From: Voacanga thouarsii
Lineage: Eukaryota; Streptophyta; Magnoliopsida; Gentianales; Apocynaceae
Reading direction: 5' to 3'
Assembly (NCBI GenBank): GCA_026120185.1
Contig: JANUWF010002273.1
Coordinates: forward strand, 1,905,001 to 1,969,000
DNA: 64,000 bases
A model generated the notes under the pieces. That model worked only from the letters and a program-made list of their open reading frames with translations, ran no database searches and was not told where the DNA came from. The position numbers were made by a program, and so were the translations under genes. This document shows positions 24,888-35,060 of the stretch, piece after piece (position 1 is the first letter of the stretch; each line of letters begins with the position of its first letter).

Positions 24888-25421
24888 TGTGATGCCCCAA
24901 TCCTACATGGGATTAGGATGAGAAGTATGTATGGTATATAAGGATGGGCCTAAGTACCCATTGTCAACTTGGGATATCCATTTTGACCCAGTGAGGACGG
25001 TGGCCAAGTAGTTGACCGTGGGTGCTGCCCGGCCCATAGTCGCGCTCTTGGGTCCGCGGGCGCGGGGCGTGACATTTGGTATCAGAGAAGGTAACCAACT
25101 CCGGTATAGGAACTAAGTGCTACACCGTGCGCGGTGGGAGCCACCTCTAGAATCCCATACCGCCTGGTTGGTCCTGGGTTTGGCCTCTAAAGTATGGGCC
25201 TAGCGAGGACGTTTGGGCCTAAAGGAGGGGTGAATGTGATGCCCTAATCCCACATGGGATTAGGATGAGAAGTATGCATGGTATATAAGGATGGGCCTAA
25301 GTACCCATTGTCAACTTGGGATATCCATTTTGACCCAGCGAGGATGGCGGCCAAGTAGTTGACCGTGGGTGCTGCCAAACCCATAGTCGCGCTCCCGAGT
25401 CCGCGGGCACGGGGCATGACA
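24888..25421 (+). mobile_element. TRIM (terminal-repeat retrotransposon in miniature)
   Basis: Two 187-bp direct repeats, 24888-25074 and 25235-25421, each start TGTGATGCCC and end TGACA. The first is followed by TTTGGTATCAGAG, a tRNA-Met primer site at 25077-25087; the second is preceded by a purine run, aaaggagggg, at 25221-25230. The 160-bp interior has no coding capacity. The flanks caacc (24883-24887) and caaac (25422-25426) may be a 5-bp duplication with one change. The orientation follows from the primer site. Confidence 0.9.
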
Positions 25422-25975
25422 CAAACCCATTTAAATGTTACACTTTTAAGAGGTATCCATTCAAAATTGTTCTCTTACCATTTGTGCCACGCAAATATGA
25501 AGTTAACTTTATACTATATTATTTAACTAAATTTTTAGTAGAATAGTGACATTTTGAAAATATATATGTATTTATAATTAATACATATAAATTATTTTAC
25601 AGTTTGCTTTGTGTAGAACCGAATCTATTCTTGTGATACTGTTATTGGTGATTTATCTTTTAAATACAATTTTGTTATCTATTGTTTTTTATTAACAATT
25701 TGGAACTAAACATTTCAACTACTAATTTTCTTTTTGTTCCGTTAAACTATAAATTTCAGTCCTGCATGTTTTAAGATATTGCAATTCAAGTAATCCATTA
25801 TGATTTTAATTTTTTAAGACGACAATGGAATTTGCCTTTTCTTTTGTTTGTACTCGGATGTTTGTTTTGATTCATTGAAGGATTTCATTTTTTCATTTGC
25901 GCCCCCCTCTAATATAAGCTCTCTTTATTTTAGCTAAGTTATGTCTATTCCTTTAAAAGGAAAAAAAAAAGTTAT
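25422..25975. other. AT-rich intergenic stretch
   Basis: No gene seen. It ends with the gttat target site of the next element. Confidence 0.5.
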
Positions 25976-26332
25976 TGTTGTAAATATTTGAATTAGTGGA
26001 AGCTCCACTAATTATGAATTTATGTGAATTATTAAGGAATTAGTGGAAGCTCCACTAATTAGTGGAAACTCCACTAATTATAAATTTTTATGGATGTCCA
26101 TCATTTAGTGGAGACACCACTAATTAAGATTAGTGGAAGATAATGTATTCCACTAATTAAGAGCTCTATAAATAGAGCTATTCTCTAAGCTTATAATACA
26201 CCATCATTTTGTGAAAGAATTGTGAGAAAAAGAAAGAGAGAAGTTTGAAGAAATTCTTGTGCAAAAATAGTTAGAGTTTTCTTAGTGTGTAGTGTGTAGA
26301 TTTTATTCTAACACTATCCAAATTTTCTAACA
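25976..26332 (+). repeat. 5' LTR of Copia B, rich in hairpins
   Basis: Starts TGTTGTAAAT, ends CTAACA. The first 180 bp contain several inverted repeats built on ttagtggaagctccactaa, with looser versions nearby. A TATA-like box (ctataaatagag, 26164-26175) follows, so the hairpin array lies in the presumed U3. Confidence 0.93.
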
Positions 26333-26347
26333 CGTTATCAGCACGAG
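26333..26347 (+). promoter_or_regulatory. Presumed primer binding site, Copia B
   Basis: cgttatcagcacgag directly follows the LTR. It is unlike the TGGTATCAGAG site of the other elements here, so another tRNA or tRNA region is probably used; I cannot name it. Confidence 0.55.
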
Positions 26348-26396
26348 TCTCTATCGTTATTAAAGCCAGAAGACAGGTACGCATTTATTAATCTCT

Positions 26397-27020
26397 ATGG
26401 CTAACCTTGCTAACCTCGAATTTGTAGCCCTTGATATTACTGAAAAAATTATATGTCATACAGAAATGCATCTAAATGCTGGGAAAAAAAAGATCCATAT
26501 GTCCTGTGGGCAATTTAAATTTGACCACCTGAAGATGGTCGTATTACCAACTGCACGGTATAAATGATTGCAACTGAAGTTGCAAAATTTTAAAACCGTG
26601 AATGAATATGGCTTCGCGATATATCAACTTACATTTCAATTAAAATTATGCGGAGAAAAAGTTACTGATGAAGATATATTGGAGAAGACATTCTCCATCC
26701 TTCATGCCTCGAATATTGTCCTGCAGCAATAATATCGAGAAAAATGGTATACACGGATTTAATTACTGCCCTCATCATTGCAGAGAAACATAATGAGTTA
26801 TTATTGAAAAATCATGAAGTCAAACTAACTGGCTCAACAGCAGTCCCAGAAGTGAATGTTGTTGGCTCCAGCAGAAGCCATCGTTATAGTCGTAGTTGTG
26901 GCAATGGCCGTGGTTATGGTCATGGACACACTCGATATTTCCCTCAGCACAGAGCAATACTGACCACATAAAGTGGAACAGAAAAGATAATAAGGGAAAA
27001 TGTTATTTCCATTAATAATA
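26397..27020 (+). pseudogene. gag: Copia B gag (decayed, internally deleted)
   Basis: An ATG at 26397 starts MANLANLEFVALDI, typical of short-LTR plant Copia gag. After a deletion the later gag blocks appear (the LKLCGEKVTDEDILEKTFS region near 26640-26700, then the AEKHNELLLKNHE and TGSTAVPEVN blocks at 26744-26971). A Gly/Arg/His-rich segment precedes the place where a zinc knuckle is expected, but only KGKCY survives before recognisable similarity ends near 27.02 kb. Confidence 0.82.
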
Positions 27021-27230
27021 AGTATCACATCTTTGAGATGTTACATTTGGATGTCAATATATACTATATTACTGCTAACAGTTCAGAAAAAAAAATCTAT
27101 CTCCTCTTGATCATAAGTCTTGTGTTCACTTGCATTTCCTTTATTCATCTCACTGGTGTTCACATGAACTTGAGGATGCATGCTTGTAGTTGCTCTTTTT
27201 CAATTGAGTTGACAAATTGAGGATGAATGT

Positions 27231-28587
27231 TTATAGTTGTTCTTTTTCCATATTTGCACTAGAGGAAGACAAACAGGTAGCAATTATAGATTTCAGTTCC
27301 TCTTCTTCGACATTCTCCTTCTCTTCCTTCTCTCTTGGGCCAGCATCTAGACTAGCAACAGAATTAGCCGTGACGTTACTGCGCAATGAGTCTTGGGATT
27401 TTCTCATCCCCTTAAGTTTTTTATTATATTTGGCCTTGAAGCATGCTTGTCTCAATTTCTGTGTTTGGTCCTCCAACTGCATATTAGGACTTTCTTCCAC
27501 CAACTTCTTCTCACGTTCCAGTATCTCAATGGCTTCTCTTAACTTATGTCCTCCTTCGTCTTTATTTCACTCCTGTAAATCGAAGTGATATCATCGGCGG
27601 AGATACATTCATTCCAATAATTATTTACTTATTTCAGCAAATTACAAGTATGTGTGAGAGAAAACTTGAACATTCTTGATTAGGGTCTCCAAGCTTATCA
27701 ACTTCCTGTGAGGCCATCGACGAATTCCCAACTCCCTACATCTGTTCTTGAGAGGGGTTAAGCCAATATTCAGTTCTTTGGCCGCGCTCTTGATTGACAT
27801 GTAAAAGTACTGCGAAATGGTTTCTTTTGATAGTGTCTTGGAGCTATTACCCTTCTCCTCTCTCTGCCTCCTAATCCTCTCATTCTCCATAGAAATTTCA
27901 TCTGCAATAATATCTTGAACTTCGATATTATGCATTTCATAGGTCCTCACTCCAAATTCGTTACCAAGACCACTCATTATTTTTCCTAGAAAAGGAAAAA
28001 CAATATCAGTAAAGGTAATACTATGCAAAAGTCATGTTTGAATGTATGATAACCTGGAATCATATTCTGGCTTTGTTTAAAATCCATTAGGGAGTAGAAA
28101 GGATCATGCACAAGCATATCCTCATTCAGAGGAACAACATCAAAAGCATTCTCTTGAATGGGTAGATCAACAGCATCAAAAGCAATCTCTTGAATAAGTA
28201 AATCAAATTGAAAATCCAAAGTAGCATGTCCAGAACTACCATGGATTTACATCACAACAAACCAAAAGAGAGTTTAATTTCATTATTTCATTATTAAGCA
28301 CACTAAAAAAAAAAAAAAAGGAAGCCCTCAAAAGTATCTCACCTGAAATTAGGCGAAAGCGGTTGGCTTGGAAAGGAAAATAGATCAAAATCTTCTGCGT
28401 TAGACCTGACATTAGGCGGAAGCGGTTGGCTTAGAAAAGAAAACACATCAAAATCTTCTGCGTTAGAAACCAAGTCAAAATTTGACCATGTCTCAAATGA
28501 ATTACGAGTCTCTATATCTGCTTTGAGGTTTTTTATTTTTTTGATGTTTACTAATGGTTGATGATTGAGATATATATCGATACACAT
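27231..28587 (-). pseudogene. RKD: RKD-type RWP-RK transcription factor gene, intron-containing, one premature stop
   Basis: Four exons can be placed with GT-AG introns and matching phases: 28587-28343, 28235-28054, 27985-27666 and 27572-27231. Exon 3 encodes the RWP-RK DNA-binding domain (residues about 195-249; [20 protein letters not shown], then RWPHRK at 27702-27719), which is intact. RKD proteins are nuclear regulators of egg-cell and embryo identity. Exon 4 encodes the C-terminal coiled-coil-like tail (REAIEILEREKKLVEE, then KLRQACFKA), but its second codon is TGA (27569-27567) where tryptophan is likely, giving a predicted 250-residue product. An AG further inside exon 4 could be used in frame to skip the stop. 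The start ATG at 28587 is the best available; upstream sequence looks like 5' UTR (pyrimidine-rich, TA repeats). The gene lies antisense within Copia B. Whether it is expressed is unknown. Confidence 0.85.
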
Positions 28588-28789
28588 ATATATATATATG
28601 TATATATTTGTACGAGGAAGAAGAAGAGATAGATGATAGATGGAGGGACGGAGGAGAAGAAAAGACAATGAGGAAGGGGAAAAGATGGTACCGGGAAGAG
28701 TGAAAAAAAAAGAGAATTTTTTTTCTTGGCATTTCCTACTTGTCATCATGTTCTTGCATTTCTTTTTCTTTTCCCTTATTCTCCTGTGA

Positions 28790-30770
28790 AATCATTATTC
28801 CCTAAATTAGGGGGAGAACAGAAACAGTATAAGAAAGATCTTGATTGAACAATATCATTAAATTATCATGATCTGCGTATAAGCGCGTGTGAACTTGAAG
28901 TTCAAAAGATAATTCATTTGCAAAGTATTGCAAATCCAAATCAAATGCCAGACACTTTTGTTGACTCCAGAAGAGTTACAAAATTGCATATTCTAGCCAT
29001 AAATGCTCCTATTCGAATTTAAGTTCCAGCTGAACAAAAGATTATACCTATAGCTGCTGAGCCAAAAGCATACCAGAAGCATGGCCAACCTCTTGGTTCT
29101 AAAGATAAAAATCCTTGAAAGAAGAGAGGATGAAAGGATCCAGATGATCATATTAGAAAAGAATGATAAAGACCAAGAGAAAACTGATGACAAAGAACAA
29201 GAAGTTGATAAAAGTAACACTGAAATTTCTATCAATTATACCACTTCCGGTAGAAGTTGGAATCGGACAGAAATAATTATTGATAATATGTTTGCATATA
29301 ATATATCTCTTGATGTTATACAGGATAATGATGATCCTGAACCAATATCAGTTGATGAATTTTGGCATAGAAAAGATTGGCTACAATAGAAAGATGTGAT
29401 TCAATCGGAGTTAAATGCACTGACACAACGTGAAGTCTTCGGACCTGCAGTATGAACACCAGAAGGTGTAAAACTTGTTGGCTACGAATGGATATTTGTG
29501 AGAAAGTGCAATGAAAATAATGAAATCATACGAGATAAAGTACAGTTAGTAGCCCAAGATTTTTTACAAAGACCAGGTATTGATTATAGTGAAACTTATT
29601 CTCCTGTTGTTGATGCTATTACACTCCGATATCTTATCAGTTTGACAGTACATGAAAAGATAGATATGCGCCTATTAGATGTTGTCACTGCTTACTTGTA
29701 TGGAAATTTAGAAAATGATGTTTACATGAAAATCCCCGAAAGATTTCATATGCCTGAAGCATATAAACATTATCCTCATGAAAATTACTCCATCAAGTTG
29801 CAGAAATCATTATATGTCTTGAAGCAATTTGGGCGCATGCGATTCAATCGTCTTAGTGAATATTTATTGAAAGTGTGATTTAAAAATAACCAGGTATGTC
29901 CATGTGTTTTTATTAAGAAATTTGGTTCTAAATTTGTGATATATGTTGATGATATTAATTTTATTAGAACTCCTAAAGAGCTCCAAGAAATAATTGATTA
30001 TTCGACATTAAGGATGTTGGTAAAATTACATTTTGCCTTGGTTCACAAATTGAACATTTGGCAAGTTTCATCAATCAACATATACAGCAAAAGTTCTAAA
30101 AAGCTTTTACATGGACAAAGCACATCCATTGAGTATTCCAATGATCGTCCAGTCATTAGATGTGAAGAAAGATTTTGACCTTAAGAAGATGATGAAAAAC
30201 TCATTGGTCCTGAAGTACCATATCTCAGTGTAATTGGTGCATTAATGTATCTTGCTAACAATATATGACCTGATATTGTATTTGCTGTCAATTTATTAGC
30301 AAGATTTAGTTCTTTACCAACACGACGACATTAGAATGGAATTACAAGTCCTTCGATATCTCCAAGCAGCTACTTCTTCAAATCATATTGAAAGTATAGC
30401 CATTCATGAGGTATGTAGAGAATGTGTATGGTTACGATCAATGATTCATGATATTCGAGAAAGTTGTGGATTATCATCTATCAGAGATATTCCAACTCCT
30501 CTTTATGAAGACAATGCAGCTTGCATAGCTCAAACACAATGAGGATATATTAAAGGAGATCGGACAAAACATATTTCACCAAAATTCTTCTTTACTCATG
30601 AACTCTAGAAGAAAGGTGAAATTGATGTGCTACAAATTCGGTCATGTGACAAACTCGCAGATATTTTCACGAAGACTTTACCGACTGCAACATTTGAGAA
30701 ATTGAGATATAAAATTAGTATGCGTCGGTTTAAAGATTTAAAGGAATCATTTCATCAGGGGGAGTAATAA
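28790..30770 (+). pseudogene. Copia B reverse transcriptase and RNase H (decayed)
   Basis: Similarity resumes near 28.79 kb after the integrase (block QKIIHLQSIANQMPD-like near 28900-28960, then GQPLGSKDKNP-like near 29075-29115). Reverse transcriptase blocks follow at 29498-29878 (VQLVAQDFLQRPGIDYSETY, LDVVTAYLYGNLENDVYMKI) and the YVDD box at 29940-29955. RNase H remains at 30336-30770 include YEDNAACIAQTQ and KLADIFTKTLP. Frameshifts and stops are frequent, so the enzyme is dead. Protease and integrase are missing altogether. Confidence 0.88.
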
Positions 30771-30882
30771 ACAAACATATAGAATAGTGTACTCTTTTTC
30801 CTTCATTAGATTTTTTTTTCCCACTGGGTTTTTATCTAGTAAGGTTTTAACGAGGCATATTCTTTATGTAATGGATGGACAT

Positions 30883-30893
30883 CCAACGGGGAG
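30883..30893 (+). promoter_or_regulatory. Polypurine tract, Copia B
   Basis: The purine-rich stretch caacggggag ends immediately before the TGTTGT start of the 3' LTR. Confidence 0.7.
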
Positions 30894-31249
30894 TGTTGTA
30901 AATATTTGAATTAGTGGAAGCTCCACTAATTATGAATTTATGTGAATTATTAGGGAATTAGTGGAAGCTCCACTAATTAGTGAAAACTCCACTAATTATG
31001 ATTTTTTATGGATGTCCATCATTTAGTGGATACACCACTAATTAAGATTAGTGGAAGATAATGTATTCCACTAATTAAGAGCTCTATAAATAGAGCTATT
31101 CTCTAAACTTATAATACACCATCATTTTGTGAAAGAATTGTGAGAAAAAGAAAGATAGAAGTTTGAAGAAATTCTTGTGCAAAAATAGTTAGAGTTTTCT
31201 TAGTGTGTAGTGTGTAGATTTATTCTAACACTACCCAAATTTTATAACA
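30894..31249 (+). repeat. 3' LTR of Copia B
   Basis: Collinear with 25976-26332 with about nine substitutions and one single-base length change. Ends TATAACA followed by the target duplication gttat. Confidence 0.93.
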
Positions 31250-31254
31250 GTTAT

Positions 31255-31697
31255 GTGATTTTAAAATGATGTTGGCTCCTTAATGAACTGCACAATAAGA
31301 ATAAATCTTGTACTTAATAGGAATCAAAATTTGAGCGGTTTCAACACTTGTCATTTTGGGGAGTTCTCATAAACTGCATAATTTATTATCTCATTATAAT
31401 TTTATTAGTTTGATACTCTTGTACAAAGAGACGCAAAAAAAAGTGTCAAAAAATAATTTTTATTTATGACTTCAAAATTTTCTAAACGCCTATTAGGTGC
31501 TTATAAATCACTATAATATATAGATAGATTTAAATAATGTTCATTTGAAATCATCTAAATATAATAAATTCATATGACTTTTTATATTAAAAAAATCATT
31601 TAAATTCAATTCTCTATATATCATAAAATGACGTTGTCTAGGGTCACAATAGAAATTGCGAACATTGCTAAGTATCACAATAAGAATCTTCCGTCAC

Positions 31698-31764
<67 letters not shown>

Positions 31765-32394
31765 CTAAACTATCACTTCAACTCTAAATTTTATATTCTT
31801 CCCTAATATTCATTCTTCACAAGATCTCTTTGAGTGATTTTCTCTCGATTCTTTCCTATTCCGTCTTGAACTCTGCTTGCCTTCCACTTCTCATGTTGGC
31901 TCCCCAACCACTGGACTCTAGTTGGGGGAGGCGTTCTTTCGCTTCCTTATTGTTGGACCAAAAAAATGTCCAGCCCATTTGATTGGAGCAAAACAAAGGC
32001 CCACAAAAACAAACGAAAAGAAGAAAACAAAAAGGAAGTTAAGGGTGAATCGTTGAGACGGTGGGAAGCAGAAGAACAGAGCTCAGTGAAAGCCTTTGTT
32101 TTCTCGAATGTTTTTTTGATCCTCAATTTGGATAGTAATTCAGAGGTCGATTGGGATGAAATTTGGTGCTACATAATCTTCTCAACCAAAACTTCTCATT
32201 TATCAATTTAGATTTTGATTTTGGTAATATTCTTCCAAACTCAACTATTGTTTGGTTGTAATTTTGGAAGAAGATATTAGTGTATTATTTGATGTGTCTC
32301 TTTTTATGTAGAGAAGACTTTCGTATTGTCCATTATTATTGGTGTCAGTGGATCCCTCAGATTTTCTTAATTTATTCCTATTTTTTATTAGCAC
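31255..32394. other. Intergenic stretch with a short unassigned frame
   Basis: No recognised gene. An 81-codon frame at 31966-32211 is lysine-rich at its start and lacks any family signature; I do not call it a gene. A dinucleotide repeat lies at 31697-31763. Confidence 0.45.
31697..31763. repeat. (TA)n(CA)n compound microsatellite
   Basis: About ten TA units followed directly by about 23 CA units without interruption. Confidence 0.97.
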
Positions 32395-32403
32395 TTAGGG
32401 AAA

Positions 32404-33709
32404 GGCGGGTGATATTGCCAGAGCAATTTTCTTTTTGCCAGAGTAAGTTTTAGTAAAGTGATAATATTATCCTTCCTCAAAAAGTCCATTCTCTCTCTCA
32501 ACATTCAATATTTTCTGTCTTCTCTCTTCTCTCTCCATCCTTTCTCATCCTCCTTTTTTACTGTTCTCTTTCTCTCTCCTCGTTCCTTACTCATCTCATC
32601 TCCTCCTTTCCTTTGCAGCCTTTATGCAATTGCTCCAACATTTAATATTTTCTCTATCCTCTTCTCCTTCTTCCTTTCTCGTTCTCATTCCTCACTGTTC
32701 TCTTTCTCTCTCCTCTCTCCTCTTTCCTCACTTATCTTATCTCCTTTCCTTTGTTGTTCTTCAGGCAATTACTGCGTATATTAACCTCAATAAAATTGAT
32801 ACCCGTAAGAATGCTTGAAGTTTTTTCTTTTTCTCACTTATGTTTCTTTGGCTTCTTATGTTTTGGTTCTTTTGTGTGTGTGGTGATGGTTTTTCCATTT
32901 TCAGTTTGCTACAATTCAAGCACCGAACTTGGGCTTTTCTTTATATAATGGATGAAGTGGGATTACATGACACACTTAGATGGAACTAAATCAAGATCCC
33001 AAGAATTTAAGACCCAAATGCAATAGACATTTGTTTTGATATTTCAATGTAACATGCAAATTCACTCTTAAGCTTAGAATGGTTTATCAGTATCTTTATT
33101 TTAGTTTTCAGATGTTTGAAAACTGTTAATCCATTAAATAAGTTATTTTTTGGCAGTTTATAGGATAAAATATGTATTCTGTGCACATGAACATTCAACA
33201 ATTTGGATATTAATTTGAAATAGAAAATCAATTTGGCAATATGTACAACCTCATTACCAGTGCCTTGGATTCACATTTATAAATTTAATCTTTGTAGGTA
33301 GGATTGATATAGGTACCAAAGAGAGCCGAGCATTATGGAGAAACTAGTAGATGAGTACTCTAGCAATATCTGCAATCTCATTACCAGAAATTGCATAGAG
33401 GGGAAGATGGGGAGAGAACGAAAATATCAAGTAGGAAAAAGGAAAGAGGAGAGAGAGAAAGTGAAGAGAGATTAATCATAAGATTAGAGAGGAAAAATGG
33501 AAGATATTGGTGGAAGAGAGAGAGAGAGAGGGGGGGAGGAAGCGAAGAAGAAAAGAAATATGCCGGGAAGAGAAATCTAGATAAGAGAGAGAAAATACTA
33601 AATGTTAGGGTGAGAATTAATTAAAGGCGTTATTTTTAAAGGGCAATATTATCATTTTATTAAAACTTGCTCTGGCAGGAGGGGAGCTGCTCTGGCAATA
33701 TCATCAGCC
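32404..33709. mobile_element. Non-autonomous Mutator-like element with 9-bp target duplication
   Basis: The ends read GGCGGGTGATATTGCC at 32404 and the complement of GGCTGATGATATTGCC ending at 33709. Similarity extends inward for at least 75 bp, including tgccagagyaagtttta and tgataatatt. Flanks are ttagggaaa (32395-32403) and ttagggcaa (33710-33718), a 9-bp duplication with one mismatch, as expected for Mutator-like elements. Pyrimidine-rich sequence (32480-32770) is mirrored by purine-rich sequence (33390-33610), so the inverted arms may be a few hundred bp long. No transposase is present. Confidence 0.78.
32500..32770. repeat. Tandem duplication inside the left arm of the Mutator-like element
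   Basis: Two consecutive units of about 135 bp each start caacattYaatattttct, contain actgttctctttctctctcc and end near gcaatt; the second starts near 32636. Confidence 0.7.
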
Positions 33710-33718
33710 TTAGGGCAA

Positions 33719-35060
33719 TAGTTTTGGTCTTAAGATAATTTATTATGGGTTTTTTTATCAGAATGGCCCCGGGTGTTTTAATTAAAAAATGATGCATTCA
33801 GTGAATGCATCCTACTTCGAATAAGGTTTTAATAGCCATTCCCCTATTTCCATTTTGCTACTGCTAACAAAACCTTATGTTGCTATGGTGATTTTTTTTT
33901 GCAAACTCCAATCGGCTGCTGCCACAAATCTACTCAATCAACTGCCTAAATTTTGTATACCCATTCTGTTGTCCCTTTACTATTGTCCATTTCTTGTCTA
34001 GGATAGATTGGGGGTATTGGGTATTTTTTGTGTTTTTTTGGAAGGCAGAGGTGGCAAATTTGAGGCATCGCTAGAGTTTCCTAAATTGTTCATCCCTTAG
34101 TCTAAGCTATATGGAGGGTTTTTTTTTTTTTTTTTTTAGTGTTTTGTTGGTTTTTTTGGAAGGTAGAGGCACTCAAAAGGGGCATTGTTTAAGAAGGTCT
34201 TCATGGAAGAAGAATGGGGTTTGTCTATGAGTTTTTTATTTTACCTTTATTTTTTTCTAGAATAATGATGTGATTAATGTTTTCATTGTAATTTGACATT
34301 ATTTTGGGATTCATGACTTTTAATAGTATTCTTGGTATTTGATTACTTGACATTAGCTATTTGATCAATTTATTAGTATTCTTGGTTTTTGATTACTTGT
34401 TATTATTGAAGAATTGATGAATTTAGATTTGCTTCTAATTGACTTGGGAAACTATGTTAGGAGTTGATTTAATTTCATTAATTTCATATTTGTTATCTTT
34501 TAATAGATTTGGAAAACAAAGTTAAGAACAAAGAACCAAGGTAATTAAATATTAGTTGATTTCACCTAAATTATAGGATTATTAGCTAATTTTATATTCG
34601 TTATCACCTAAAGTTAGGGATAATTGTTGAAGGATGAATTTAATGCATCTTTTGGTTATGTTGATTTGATTGGAAAATATACTAATTTAATTATGAGATA
34701 GTGAGTCTGTGACTTGGGAAACGATTGGATTCTATTATAATTCCTTCTTGATACCAAGGTAATAATTAATTGTGATAATTGCTAAGTAATTCATTGCCAT
34801 ATCTTTAAGAATATTTGTTAAATTGCATATTCTTTCATCATTGAGTTGTATATATATTTCTTTAATTTTCTTTTTATTCCCTTATTACTTTATTGAGTCG
34901 GTTAAACAATAAATGAAAGATAACTAATGGTAGTTATTCCTTGAGGATCGATACTCATTAATTCTCTATACTATACTTACGATGAGTATACTTACTCATA
35001 TGTATAACTTGAGGATTAATGTTTTAAAACTTGGCTAGGGATGTATTTAAATTTGTATGA
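33719..35060 (+). repeat. Relic of a Tat/Athila-like LTR
   Basis: The part 34880-35040 (tattgagtcggttaaacaat, then ttgaggatcgatactc and cttactcatatgtataact) matches the reverse complement of the solo LTR at about 10060-10190. The upstream part is AT-rich and less certain. I see no coding remains and cannot place the LTR start. Confidence 0.55.

Larger units (their letters stand above)
25976..31249 (+). mobile_element. Copia retrotransposon B carrying an antisense RKD gene
   Basis: LTRs of 357 and 356 bp (25976-26332 and 30894-31249) differ at about 10 positions by eye, roughly 97 percent identity. They are flanked by a perfect duplication gttat (25971-25975, 31250-31254). Between them lie remains of gag, then a 1.77-kb stretch holding an RWP-RK gene on the opposite strand in place of the protease/integrase coding, then reverse transcriptase and RNase H remains up to a polypurine tract. 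Perfect duplication and similar LTRs indicate that the unit integrated in this form and was mobilised in trans, because its own pol is broken. Confidence 0.9.

Noticed and set aside
31966..32211. 81-codon frame as a small host gene
   Set aside because: No recognisable domain, no splice or regulatory context and no second line of evidence.
32458..32948. Overlapping plus-strand frames of Ser/Leu/Phe composition
   Set aside because: CT-rich arm of the Mutator-like element; open through composition, not coding.
33775..33800. Palindrome atgcattcagtgaatgcat as a MITE end
   Set aside because: It is a single short palindrome with no matching inverted partner or target duplication.
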